A stretch of DNA of 64,000 nucleotides from JBGAQP01 sp044220635 (GTDB taxonomy: Bacteria > Pseudomonadota > Gammaproteobacteria > Burkholderiales > Usitatibacteraceae). The stretch spans positions 1 to 64,000 of the forward strand of contig JBGAQP010000020.1 of the NCBI GenBank assembly GCA_044220635.1, read 5' to 3'. Position numbers and translations under genes: made by a program. The notes under the pieces were generated by a model. It was not told the DNA's origin and did no database searches. It worked only from the letters and a program-made list of their open reading frames with translations. Below are positions 25,306 to 32,790 of this stretch, piece by piece (positions within the stretch are counted from its first letter, which is position 1; every line of letters starts with the position of its first letter).

Positions 25306-27689
25306 GTGCGCAGCTGGGCTTGGAATTGTTGGACTAGCCGGTCTCGTATGGAGGCCACGGCCGCCTCCACCTCGGAATCTGTCAAAGTTCTGGCAGTATC
25401 CTGCATAACTATACGAAACGCAAGGCTTTTTTTGCCGCTCTCGACGCCCTTGCCCCGATAGAGATCGAACAGTTCGAAGGCCGTTACGGACGGCGGCAGG
25501 GCCCCCCGGACGGCCTCCAGGACCGCCCCCGCCGGGACCCCCTCGGGGACGACCACCGCGAGGTCCCGGCGGACGATCGGCATGCGCGAGACTCCCGAGA
25601 ATTGCGGTGGATGGGCGACGAGCAGGGCCTCGGCGAGCACTTCGAAGACGACGGGAGCGGCTGGCAGCTCGTAGCGCTGCTGCAGGCGCGGGTGCAGCTC
25701 GCCCACGAAGCCGATGCGCCGGCCTTCCGAGAGGACCGTCGCGCACCGCCCCGGATGGCAGGCCGGATGGGAGGCGGGCTCGAAATCGAGGCCGGTCGTC
25801 GCCGCGAGGCGCTCGAGGTCGCCCTTGGCGTCGAAGAAATCGACTCGCGGCGCCTTCTCCCCCCACTGCTCCGGCCAACGCAGCCCGTAGGCGAGCGCGG
25901 CGATGCGCTCGGGCTGGACCGCGACATCCCCGGCCTCGCCCTCGAAGCACCGGCCGATCTCGAAGATGCGCACGCGATCCTCGTTGCGGTTCAGGTTCGA
26001 GCGCAGCGTCTGCACGAGGCCCGCGACCAGGCTCGTGCGCATCGCGCCGAGGTTGGCCGCGATGGGATTGGCGAGCCGGACCGGCGCCCCGTTGCCCGCG
26101 AAATCGGACTCCCACTCCTCGGCCACGAAACTGTAGTTGATGACCTCCTGGTAGCCGAGCGCGGCCAGGGCGTGGCGCAGGTCGAAGCGATCGCGCGCGC
26201 CCTCGGGCCGGCCGAGCATCGGCACGCTGGATCGCGGAGCGCGCGCCGGCACGTGTTCGTAGCCGTGGATGCGCGCGACTTCCTCGACGAAGTCCTCCTC
26301 GATGGCGAGGTCGAATCGCCAGCTCGGGGCCGTGACATGGAGCGCGCCGCCTTCCTTCAGCACGCGGCAGGCAAGCCTCTCGAAGATCGCCGCCATCGCG
26401 GCATCCTCGACCGCGTAGCCGAGGAGCCGACGAACCCGTTCGGGGCGGACGCGAACGGACTTGCGTGCGGGAAGCTCTCCCTTCGCCTCGGCCACGGGCC
26501 CCGCTCGCCCGCCGCAGATCTCGAGGGCGAGCACGGTGGCGCGCTCGAGCGCTGCGCGGGTGCCGGCGAAATCGACGCCGCGCTCGAAGCGGTAAGCCGC
26601 GTCGCTCACGACTCCGAGGGTCCGCGCCTTGCCCTGGATGGTCTCGGGATCGAAGAACGCCGCCTCGAAGAAGATGTCCGTGGTCGAGTCCGTCACCATC
26701 GAATCGAACCCGCCCATCACGCCGCCGAGGGCCACCGCGCCGCCATCGTCCGCGATCGCGAGCAGCCCCGGGAGCGACTCGACCCACTGCTCGCTCAGGA
26801 GCTTGATCTGCTCGCCCGGCTTCATCATGCGAACGTCGATGGCGCCCCGGAGCTTCGCATCGTCGAAGGCATGCATCGGCTGGCCGCGCTCGAGCATGAC
26901 GAAGTTCGTGATGTCCACGAGGGGGCTGATGGCCCTCAGCCCCGCGCGCTCGATCCGGCGGACCATCCACGCGGGAGTCTTCGCGTTCGGGTCGAGCCCG
27001 CGGATGACGCGCCCGCAATACCGGGAACAGGCGCGCGGATCCGCGAGCTTCACCTCGCGCGCGTCGGCGATGGCCGGATCCGCGACCGGCGCCTCGGGCA
27101 GGGTCAGCCTGGCACCCGTGATCGCCGCGACGTCGCGCGCGATGCCGAACATCGACAGGCAGTCGCCGCGGTTCGGCGTGAGCTTCAGCGTGAAGATGAC
27201 GTCGTCGAGCTCGAGCACCTCGCGGACGTCGCGCCCGACCGGCGCGTCCCCGGGGAGCACCATCAGTCCCGCGTGGTCGTCGGAGAGGCCGAGCTCGCGT
27301 GCCGAGCACAGCATCCCGCTCGACTCGACCCCGCGCAGCTTCGCGGGGCGGATCTCGAGCACGGAAGGTGCGCCGTCCTTGCCCGGGACCTGGAGCTTCG
27401 CGCCGATCAGCGCGCACGGAACCTTCTGTCCCGCGGCGACGTTGGGCGCGCCGCACACGATCGTGAGCACGGCTCCCGTGCCCGCGTCCACCTCGGTCAC
27501 GCGCAGCTTGTCGGCATTGGGGTGCGGGGCCACGCTCTTCACGTGGCCCACGACCACGCCGGAGAAGGCGGCCGCGGGGCGCTCGATGGCCTCGACCTCG
27601 AGCCCGCCCATGGTGAGCGCGTGCGCGAGCGCCTCGGGGGCGTGATCCACCGCGACGAGCTCGCGCAGCCAGTTGTACGAGACCTTCAC
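25302..27689 (-). CDS. pheT: Phenylalanine--tRNA ligase beta subunit
   Basis: This is the beta subunit of the (alpha-beta)2 PheRS, 795 residues, exactly the E. coli length. An N-terminal tRNA-binding OB domain (VVGHVKSVAPHPNADKLRV, residues 41-155), the B3/B4 editing region, B5 and a C-terminal ferredoxin-like anticodon-binding domain (FRIVMQDTARTLTD) are recognisable. The GTG at 27689 (MKVSYNWLREL) overlaps the pheS stop as GTGA; its own stop overlaps the ihfA start in the same way. It forms the complex with PheS in the cytoplasm. Confidence 0.96.
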   Translation of the reverse strand: MKVSYNWLRELVAVDHAPEALAHALTMGGLEVEAIERPAAAFSGVVVGHVKSVAPHPNADKLRVTEVDAGTGAVLTIVCGAPNVAAGQKVPCALIGAKLQVPGKDGAPSVLEIRPAKLRGVESSGMLCSARELGLSDDHAGLMVLPGDAPVGRDVREVLELDDVIFTLKLTPNRGDCLSMFGIARDVAAITGARLTLPEAPVADPAIADAREVKLADPRACSRYCGRVIRGLDPNAKTPAWMVRRIERAGLRAISPLVDITNFVMLERGQPMHAFDDAKLRGAIDVRMMKPGEQIKLLSEQWVESLPGLLAIADDGGAVALGGVMGGFDSMVTDSTTDIFFEAAFFDPETIQGKARTLGVVSDAAYRFERGVDFAGTRAALERATVLALEICGGRAGPVAEAKGELPARKSVRVRPERVRRLLGYAVEDAAMAAIFERLACRVLKEGGALHVTAPSWRFDLAIEEDFVEEVARIHGYEHVPARAPRSSVPMLGRPEGARDRFDLRHALAALGYQEVINYSFVAEEWESDFAGNGAPVRLANPIAANLGAMRTSLVAGLVQTLRSNLNRNEDRVRIFEIGRCFEGEAGDVAVQPERIAALAYGLRWPEQWGEKAPRVDFFDAKGDLERLAATTGLDFEPASHPACHPGRCATVLSEGRRIGFVGELHPRLQQRYELPAAPVVFEVLAEALLVAHPPQFSGVSRMPIVRRDLAVVVPEGVPAGAVLEAVRGALPPSVTAFELFDLYRGKGVESGKKSLAFRIVMQDTARTLTDSEVEAAVASIRDRLVQQFQAQLRT

Positions 27690-28687
27690 CGGAACTGCCC
27701 CAGGAACTTGAGGTCGTTCTCGAAGAACAGGCGCAGGTCGTTCACGCCGTACTTGAGCATCGCGAGCCGGTCGATCCCCATCCCGAAGGCGAAGCCCGAG
27801 TACTTCTCCGCATCGATGCGGCCGTTGGCGAGCACCTCCGGGTGCACCACGCCCGCGCCGCCGATCTCGAGGTACTTCACCTCGCCGCCCCTGCGCTCCC
27901 ACACCATGTCGATCTCCACGCCCGGCTCGACGAACGGGAAGTACGAGGGCCGGAAGCGGATCTCGATGTCGTCGCGCTCGAAGAACTCGCGGCAGAACTG
28001 CGCCACCGTGCCCTTGAGGTCCGCGAGGCTGATGCCTTCGTCCACCCACAGGCCCTCGACCTGGTGGAACATCGGCGAGTGCGTCGCGTCGTGGTCCACG
28101 CGGTAGACGCGCCCCGGGCAGATGATGCGGATGGGCGGCTCGTGCGCCTGCATGTAGCGGATCTGCACGGGCGAGGTGTGCGTGCGCAGCACCTTGTCGG
28201 AGCCGGCCACGTAGAACGTGTCCTGCATGCTCCGCGAAGGGTGGTTCGGAAACATGCGCAGCGCCGTGAAATTGTGGAAATCGTTCTCGATCTCGGGCCC
28301 GTCGGCGACCGAGAACCCCATCGAGGCGAACAGGCGCTCGATGCGCTCCTGGGCACGCGTGATCGGGTGCAGGCCGCCGGGCGATTGCCCCCGACCCGGC
28401 AGCGTCACGTCCACGGACTCGGCCGCGAGCCGCGACTCGAGCTGGGAAGCGAGGATCGCCTCGCGGCGCGCCGCGAGGAGCGCCTCGACGCGCGACTTCG
28501 CCTCGTTGATCGCCGCCCCCGCCCGCGGGCGCTCCTCCGCGGGCAGCCGGCCCAGGCCCTTGAGGAGCTCGGTGAGCGGGCCGGCCTTCCCGAGGATGCG
28601 CGCCTTGGCCTGGTCGAGGTCGGCCACGCTCGCCGTGGCGGCGATCGCCTCCGCGGCCTGCGCGACGATGCGGTCGAGGTCTTCCAT
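27686..28687 (-). CDS. pheS: Phenylalanine--tRNA ligase alpha subunit
   Basis: This is the catalytic alpha subunit of PheRS, 333 residues. An N-terminal coiled coil (residues 1-90) is followed by class II motif 2 (RIICPGRVYRVDHDATHSPMF) and motif 3 (SGFAFGMGIDRLAMLKYG). The phenylalanine pocket includes FRPSYFPFVEPGVEI and GAGVVHPEVL. The position of the E. coli A294 residue reads FAFGMG, the wild-type Ala. It is preceded by a hairpin terminator downstream of rplT, so expression may depend on read-through. Confidence 0.96.
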   Translation of the reverse strand: MEDLDRIVAQAAEAIAATASVADLDQAKARILGKAGPLTELLKGLGRLPAEERPRAGAAINEAKSRVEALLAARREAILASQLESRLAAESVDVTLPGRGQSPGGLHPITRAQERIERLFASMGFSVADGPEIENDFHNFTALRMFPNHPSRSMQDTFYVAGSDKVLRTHTSPVQIRYMQAHEPPIRIICPGRVYRVDHDATHSPMFHQVEGLWVDEGISLADLKGTVAQFCREFFERDDIEIRFRPSYFPFVEPGVEIDMVWERRGGEVKYLEIGGAGVVHPEVLANGRIDAEKYSGFAFGMGIDRLAMLKYGVNDLRLFFENDLKFLGQFR

Positions 28688-28711
28688 GCGCTCAGTGGGG
28701 TCCGCAAACGA

Positions 28712-28735
28712 AAAGGGGCTCTGCCGAGCCCCTTT
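28712..28735 (-). terminator. Intrinsic terminator/attenuator between rplT and pheS
   Basis: AAAGGGGCTC-GGCA-GAGCCCCTTT on the minus strand forms a 10-bp stem followed by TCGTTT. It lies 16 bases after the rplT stop and 24 bases before pheS. No Phe-rich leader peptide is seen, so it is a partial terminator rather than an E. coli-type pheL attenuator. Confidence 0.7.
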
Positions 28736-28751
28736 CCGGTTTCGCGTCGCT

Positions 28752-29111
28752 TCAGGCTCCGAGGCTCGCCTTCGCCTGCTCGACGATGCGCCCGAAGGCG
28801 GGCTTGTCGAACACCGCGATGTCGGCGAGGACCTTGCGGTCGATGTCGATGGCCGCCTTCTTCAGGCCCGCCATGAACTGGCTGTAGGTGATGCCGGCCT
28901 CGCGCGCGGCCGCGTTGATCCGGGCGATCCAGAGGCCGCGGAACTCGCGCTTCTTGTTGCGGCGGTCGCGGTAGGCGTACTGGCCCGCCTTCATCACCGC
29001 TTCCTTGGCGATGCGATAGACGTTCTTCCGGCGGCCGCGATAGCCCTTGGCCTGCTCGAGAACCTTCTTGTGGCGCGCGCGCGCCGTCACTCCACGTTTT
29101 ACACGGGGCAT
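28752..29111 (-). CDS. rplT: 50S ribosomal protein L20
   Basis: This is a 119-residue early-assembly 23S rRNA-binding protein with the usual basic N-terminal tail (MPRVKRGVTARARHKKVLEQ) and the globular C-terminus (FMAGLKKAAIDIDRKVLADI). In E. coli it also represses its own operon. It follows rpmI by 11 bases and ends before a terminator. Confidence 0.97.
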   Translation of the reverse strand: MPRVKRGVTARARHKKVLEQAKGYRGRRKNVYRIAKEAVMKAGQYAYRDRRNKKREFRGLWIARINAAAREAGITYSQFMAGLKKAAIDIDRKVLADIAVFDKPAFGRIVEQAKASLGA

Positions 29112-29122
29112 GGTCTATCTCC

Positions 29123-29320
29123 TCACGCGTAGGGAAGCATGGCCTTGACGTGGTCGGCGTTGGTCTTGTCGACCCCGGCCGAGCCTCGCAGCTGGCGCTT
29201 CGTCTTGGTGGCCTTCTTGGTGAGGATGTGGCGCTTGCCGGCGCTCCAGCGCTTCACCGAGCCGCTCGCGCGGACCCGGAAGCGCTTCGCCGCGCCACTC
29301 TTGGTCTTCATCTTGGGCAT
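29123..29320 (-). CDS. rpmI: 50S ribosomal protein L35
   Basis: This is a 65-residue basic ribosomal protein (MPKMKTKSGAAKRFRVRASG, then HILTKKATKTKRQLRG). An AGGAGGG ribosome site precedes the ATG. It lies between infC and rplT; the 84-base gap to infC can fold into a leader structure. Confidence 0.97.
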   Translation of the reverse strand: MPKMKTKSGAAKRFRVRASGSVKRWSAGKRHILTKKATKTKRQLRGSAGVDKTNADHVKAMLPYA

Positions 29321-29404
29321 GTCTGCCCTCCTTTGGATTGGTGCAGCAGGTGGCGGAACCTCTCCGCGCTTCCAGACCTGCAGTCACCTTGTTGCTGCTG
29401 CGTG
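29321..29404 (-). promoter_or_regulatory. Structured infC-rpmI leader, candidate L20 control site
   Basis: On the minus strand, GCAGGT pairs with ACCTGC around an inner GCGG/CCGC stem, and CAGCAG upstream can pair with CTGCTG just before the rpmI ribosome site. Autogenous control by L20 acts at this position in E. coli. The pairing was found by eye; no homologous motif was recognised. Confidence 0.4.
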
Positions 29405-29926
29405 CTACACCTTCTTCTTCGGCCCCAGGATCATGATCATCTGGCGCCCTTCGAGCTTCGGCCACTGCTCGACGGTTCCGTACGGCAGGAGGTCCGCCTC
29501 GACACGCTTGAGGAGCTGGACCCCGAGCTCCTGGTGCGCCATTTCCCGTCCGCGGAAGCGAAGCGTGACCTTGGTCTTGTCGCCCTCGGTCAGGAACCGG
29601 ATCAGGTTGCGGACCTTGATCTTGTAGTCGCCCTCGTCGGTCCCCGGCCGGAACTTCACTTCCTTGACCTGGATCTGCTTCTGCTTGAGCTTCGCCTCGT
29701 GCGCCTTCTTGCTTTCCCGGTACTTGAACTTGCCGTAATCCATCAGGCGGCAGACCGGGGGCTTGGCGGTGGGGGCGATCTCCACGAGGTCGATGTCGGC
29801 CTCTTCCGCGAGCCGCATCGCCTCGGCGATGGGAACGATCCCCATCTGCTCGCCTTCGACGCCGACCAGGCGGATTTCCGGGGAATTGATCTCGCCGTTG
29901 ATGCGGACTGTTTTATCCTGAGCTAT
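29405..29926 (-). CDS. infC: Translation initiation factor IF-3 (probable AUA start)
   Basis: IF-3 binds the 30S subunit and rejects non-standard start codons. With the start at ATA (29926) it has 173 residues (E. coli 180). Both domains are present: the N-terminal IAQDKTVRINGEI...GIVPIAEAMRLAEEADIDLV with the linker VCRLMDYGKFKYRESKKA, and the C-domain IKVRNLIRFLTEGDKTKVTL. AAAGAGG lies 9 bases before the ATA. An ATT three codons earlier directly abuts that site, and the first in-frame ATG (29845) would delete the conserved N-terminus. Rare AUU/AUC/AUA starts are known for infC and permit IF-3 autoregulation. Confidence 0.93.
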   Translation of the reverse strand: MAQDKTVRINGEINSPEIRLVGVEGEQMGIVPIAEAMRLAEEADIDLVEIAPTAKPPVCRLMDYGKFKYRESKKAHEAKLKQKQIQVKEVKFRPGTDEGDYKIKVRNLIRFLTEGDKTKVTLRFRGREMAHQELGVQLLKRVEADLLPYGTVEQWPKLEGRQMIMILGPKKKV

Positions 29927-30011
29927 ACGCTTAATCCTCTTTCAAATCAATCGATTGGCGCTGACTCCTGAGGTGACTTCTAACCTCCGGCCGCGCCCCC
30001 CTTGGCCCCGC

Positions 30012-31919
30012 TCAACGTCGCCCGGCCACTTCGTCCCGAAGGCGCGAAATAAAGGCCTCGAGCGGAACCGGTGCCAGGTTCTCCCCGGCGCGCGTTCTCG
30101 CTGAGACCGTCCGAGCTGCCACTTCCTTGTCGCCAAGAACCAGCTGGTAAGGAAGTTTTTGAATGCTATGTTCGCGAATTTTATACGTTATTTTCTCGTT
30201 CCGCAAATCGGCCTCCGCCCGGATGCCGGCCGCGCGCAGGGCCTCCAGGACCTCGCGGACATAACCTTCCTGGCGCTCGGTCACGTTCATCACCACGACC
30301 TGGACGGGCGCGAGCCACAAGGGCAGCGCCCCCGAGAAATTCTCGATCAGGATGCCGATGAAACGCTCCATGGAGCCGACGATGGCGCGGTGCAGCATGA
30401 CCGGGTGCTTGCGCGTGTTGTCCTCGTCGACGAATTCCGCCCCGAGGCGCTCGGGCATGTTGAAGTCGACCTGCATCGTCCCGCACTGCCACACGCGGCC
30501 GATCGCGTCCTTGAGCGAGTACTCGATCTTCGGGCCGTAGAACGCCCCCTCCCCCGGGGAGACCGCGAACGCGCAGCCCGACTGGCGAAGCGATTGCATC
30601 AGCGCCGCCTCCGCCTTGTCCCAGAGCGCGTCCGCCCCCACGCGCTTGTCGGGGCGCGTGGCGACCTTGTAGACGATGTCCGTGAAGCCGAAGTCGGCGT
30701 AGACCTTCTGGAGCAGCGCCGTGAACGCGGAGCACTCCGGAAGGATCTGGTCCTCCGTGCAGAAGACGTGGCCGTCGTCCTGCGTGAAGGCTCGAACGCG
30801 CATGATCCCGTGCAGCGCCCCGGAGGGCTCGTTGCGGTGGCAGGCGCCGAACTCGCCGTACCGGAGCGGGAGCTCGCGGTAGCTGCGCACGCCCTTGTTG
30901 AAGATCTGCACGTGGCCGGGGCAGTTCATCGGCTTGATCGCGAAGTCGCGCTTCTCGGACTCCGTCGTGAACATGTTGTCCTTGTAGTTGTCCCAGTGCC
31001 CGCTTTTCTCCCAGAGCGTGCGGTCGAGGATCTGCGGGCAGCGCACCTCCTGGTAGCCGTTGTCCTGGTACACGCGGCGCATGTACTGCTCGACCTGCTG
31101 CCAGATGACCCAGCCCTTCGGGTGCCAGAAGATCATCCCCGGGGCCTCGTCCTGCAGGTGGAAGAGGTCGAGCTGCGTGCCGAGCCGCCGGTGGTCGCGC
31201 TTCTCGGCCTCCTCGAGCATGTGGAGGTACGCCTCCTGCTCCTCCTTCTTCGCCCAGGCCGTGCCGTAGATGCGCTGGAGCATCTCGTTCCTCGAGTCGC
31301 CCCTCCAGTACGCGCCGGCCACTTTCATCAGCTTGAAGACCTTGAGCTTGCCCGTGGTGGGCACGTGGGGCCCTCGGCACAGGTCGATGAAGTCGCCCTC
31401 GCGGTACAGGCTGATCTCCTCGTTCGAGGGGATCGAGGAGATGATCTCGGCCTTGTATTTCTCGCCGATCGAATGGAAGAACTTCGCCGCATCGTCGCGC
31501 TTCCACACCTCGCGGGCGACCGGGATGTCCTTCTTCGCGAGCTCGGCCATGCGCTTCTCGATCGCCGCGAGGTCCTCGGGCGTGAAGGGCCGCTTGTAGC
31601 TGAAGTCGTAGTAGAAGCCGTTTTCGATCACCGGGCCGATGGTGACCTGCGCGTCGGGGAAGAGCTCCTTCACCGCGTAGGCGAGCAGGTGCGCCGTGGA
31701 GTGGCGCAGGATCTCGAGGCCCTCGGGGTCCTTGTCCGTGACGATGGCGAGCGCGGCGTCCTTCTCGATGCGGAAGGACGTGTCGACGAGCTTGCCGTCG
31801 ACCTTGCCCGCGAGCGCCGCCTTGGCGAGGCCGGGCCCGATGGAGGCCGCGACGTCGGCGACCGTCACCGGGTTCTCGAATTGCCGGACCGAGCGGTCCG
31901 GCAGCGTGATGGAAATCAT
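30012..31919 (-). CDS. thrS: Threonine--tRNA ligase
   Basis: This is a class II synthetase of 635 residues (E. coli 642). The order is a TGS domain (residues 1-62), the editing domain with HSTAHLLAYAVKELFP and the CRGPHVP block, the catalytic core with motif 2 RYGEFGACHRNEPSGALHG, zinc ligands in NCPGHVQIF and later His residues, and a C-terminal anticodon-binding domain (APVQVVVMNVTERQ). The ATG at 31919 (MISITLPDRSV) sets the standard start. It is the first gene of the leftward operon thrS-infC-rpmI-rplT-pheST-ihfA-merR; a terminator-like hairpin sits in its leader. Confidence 0.96.
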   Translation of the reverse strand: MISITLPDRSVRQFENPVTVADVAASIGPGLAKAALAGKVDGKLVDTSFRIEKDAALAIVTDKDPEGLEILRHSTAHLLAYAVKELFPDAQVTIGPVIENGFYYDFSYKRPFTPEDLAAIEKRMAELAKKDIPVAREVWKRDDAAKFFHSIGEKYKAEIISSIPSNEEISLYREGDFIDLCRGPHVPTTGKLKVFKLMKVAGAYWRGDSRNEMLQRIYGTAWAKKEEQEAYLHMLEEAEKRDHRRLGTQLDLFHLQDEAPGMIFWHPKGWVIWQQVEQYMRRVYQDNGYQEVRCPQILDRTLWEKSGHWDNYKDNMFTTESEKRDFAIKPMNCPGHVQIFNKGVRSYRELPLRYGEFGACHRNEPSGALHGIMRVRAFTQDDGHVFCTEDQILPECSAFTALLQKVYADFGFTDIVYKVATRPDKRVGADALWDKAEAALMQSLRQSGCAFAVSPGEGAFYGPKIEYSLKDAIGRVWQCGTMQVDFNMPERLGAEFVDEDNTRKHPVMLHRAIVGSMERFIGILIENFSGALPLWLAPVQVVVMNVTERQEGYVREVLEALRAAGIRAEADLRNEKITYKIREHSIQKLPYQLVLGDKEVAARTVSARTRAGENLAPVPLEAFISRLRDEVAGRR

Positions 31920-31928
31920 GTTCGTGAT

Positions 31929-31962
31929 CCTCGCCCCAACCCTCTCCCGGGGAGAGGGGGGC
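31929..31962. repeat. CCCTCTCCC hairpin repeat, copy 2
   Basis: CTCGCCCCAACCCTCTCCC-GGGGAGAGGGG is the same family as the element at 21105-21134, in inverted orientation. It lies 10 bases upstream of the thrS start and would form a hairpin close to the ribosome site in the thrS transcript. Confidence 0.55.
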
Positions 31963-31965
31963 AGA

Positions 31966-31994
31966 AATGAAAAAAGCGCGGGCGAGCCGCGCTT
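31966..31994 (-). terminator. Terminator-like hairpin in the thrS leader
   Basis: AAGCGCGG-CTCGC-CCGCGCTT on the minus strand forms a perfect 8-bp stem followed by TTTTCATTT. It would stop transcription about 50 bases before thrS, unless an upstream structure prevents it; this suggests attenuation. No leader peptide was recognised. Confidence 0.6.
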
Positions 31995-32229
31995 CTTCCG
32001 TGAAAGGCAAAAAAAGGGGGCGACCCGCTCTAGGCGTCTGCGATGAACCTCGTAGTCGGCGGTCTCATAACCACGGTGCGGCCCTTTCCCTCGCCTGGCC
32101 CGCCGTTCGCGACGCGCGAACGGCTCGGATGACGGCCATTTTACCGCCATCCGCACCCGCCGGCGAGGGGCGCGATAATGGTCGCCGGCGATCCACACGC
32201 CCGCGGAGCGCCGCCCGGAGGACCCGACC

Positions 32230-32715
32230 ATGGAACGCATCACCATCTCCCTCGACGAATCCCTCGCCCGCGAGTTCGACCGGCTCATTGCCCGCCGGGG
32301 ATACGGGAACCGCTCGGAGGCCGTGCGCGACCTCCTGCGCCGCGAGCTCGAGCAGGAGCGCGCCCGCGGGGAGACCGGAGGGCAATGCGTGGCGAACCTG
32401 AGCTACGTCTACAACCACCACGAGCGCGAGCTCGGCGAGCGGATCACGCGAACCCAGCACGAGCACCACGACCTGTGCATCTCCACGATGCATGCGCACC
32501 TCGACCACGACTCCTGCCTCGAGACGGTGATCCTGCGCGGCCCGACCGCGGCGGTGCGCCGCTTCGCCGATTCCATCATCGCCGAGCGGGGCGTACGCCA
32601 CGGGGCGCTCAACATCGTGTCGGTCTCGGTCTCGAAGGGCGGCCACGAGCACCACCACGGCCACTCCCACGACCACGGGACGCTCGACCACGTCCACCTG
32701 AAGCCTCGCGGCTGA
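32230..32715 (+). CDS. nikR: Nickel-responsive transcriptional regulator NikR
   Basis: This is a ribbon-helix-helix repressor of 161 residues. The RHH domain is residues 1-45 (MERITISLDESLAREFDRLI, RGYGNRSEAVRDLLRREL). The C-terminal ACT-like domain carries the four square-planar Ni ligands: His77, His88, His90 and Cys96 (QHEHH; MHAHLDHDSCLE), matching E. coli H76, H87, H89 and C95. An extra His-rich tail (about residues 138-156, GGHEHHHGHSHDHGTLDHVH) is absent from E. coli NikR. A NikR-type dyad lies 40 bases downstream, before a TonB receptor, and another precedes a nickel permease, which strongly supports the function. Confidence 0.95.
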   Translation: MERITISLDESLAREFDRLIARRGYGNRSEAVRDLLRRELEQERARGETGGQCVANLSYVYNHHERELGERITRTQHEHHDLCISTMHAHLDHDSCLETVILRGPTAAVRRFADSIIAERGVRHGALNIVSVSVSKGGHEHHHGHSHDHGTLDHVHLKPRG

Positions 32716-32731
32716 CCCCGGAGGGCACGCC

Positions 32732-32761
32732 TTGCGGGGCGCGACGGTCGGCGCGTATGAT
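32732..32761 (+). promoter_or_regulatory. Promoter of the nickel TonB-receptor gene
   Basis: TTGCGG (32732-32737) and TATGAT (32756-32761) are separated by 18 bases. The -10 overlaps the left half of the NikR dyad, so bound NikR would block RNA polymerase. Confidence 0.6.
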
Positions 32762-32782
32762 GACTTCTCCTATTTGTCATAC
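32755..32782 (+). promoter_or_regulatory. NikR operator 1
   Basis: GTATGA-N16-TCATAC is an exact match to the E. coli NikR operator layout. It lies between nikR and the TonB receptor and ends 8 bases before the receptor start codon. Confidence 0.9.
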
Positions 32783-32790
32783 GAGCGCGA

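Larger units (their letters stand above)
31920..32229. other. thrS/nikR divergent intergenic region (310 bases)
   Basis: No gene is seen here. From left to right it holds a REP-like hairpin copy (31929-31962), a terminator-type hairpin reading towards thrS (31966-31994), a TAAAAT -10-like hexamer on the minus strand (32138-32143), and GATAAT on the plus strand (32174-32179) that could serve nikR. No NikR dyad is present, so nikR itself does not appear to be autoregulated through this motif. Confidence 0.5.

Noticed and set aside
29933..29935. ATT as the infC start codon
   Set aside because: It directly follows the ribosome-binding AGAGG with no spacing; the ATA nine bases on fits both spacing and homology.
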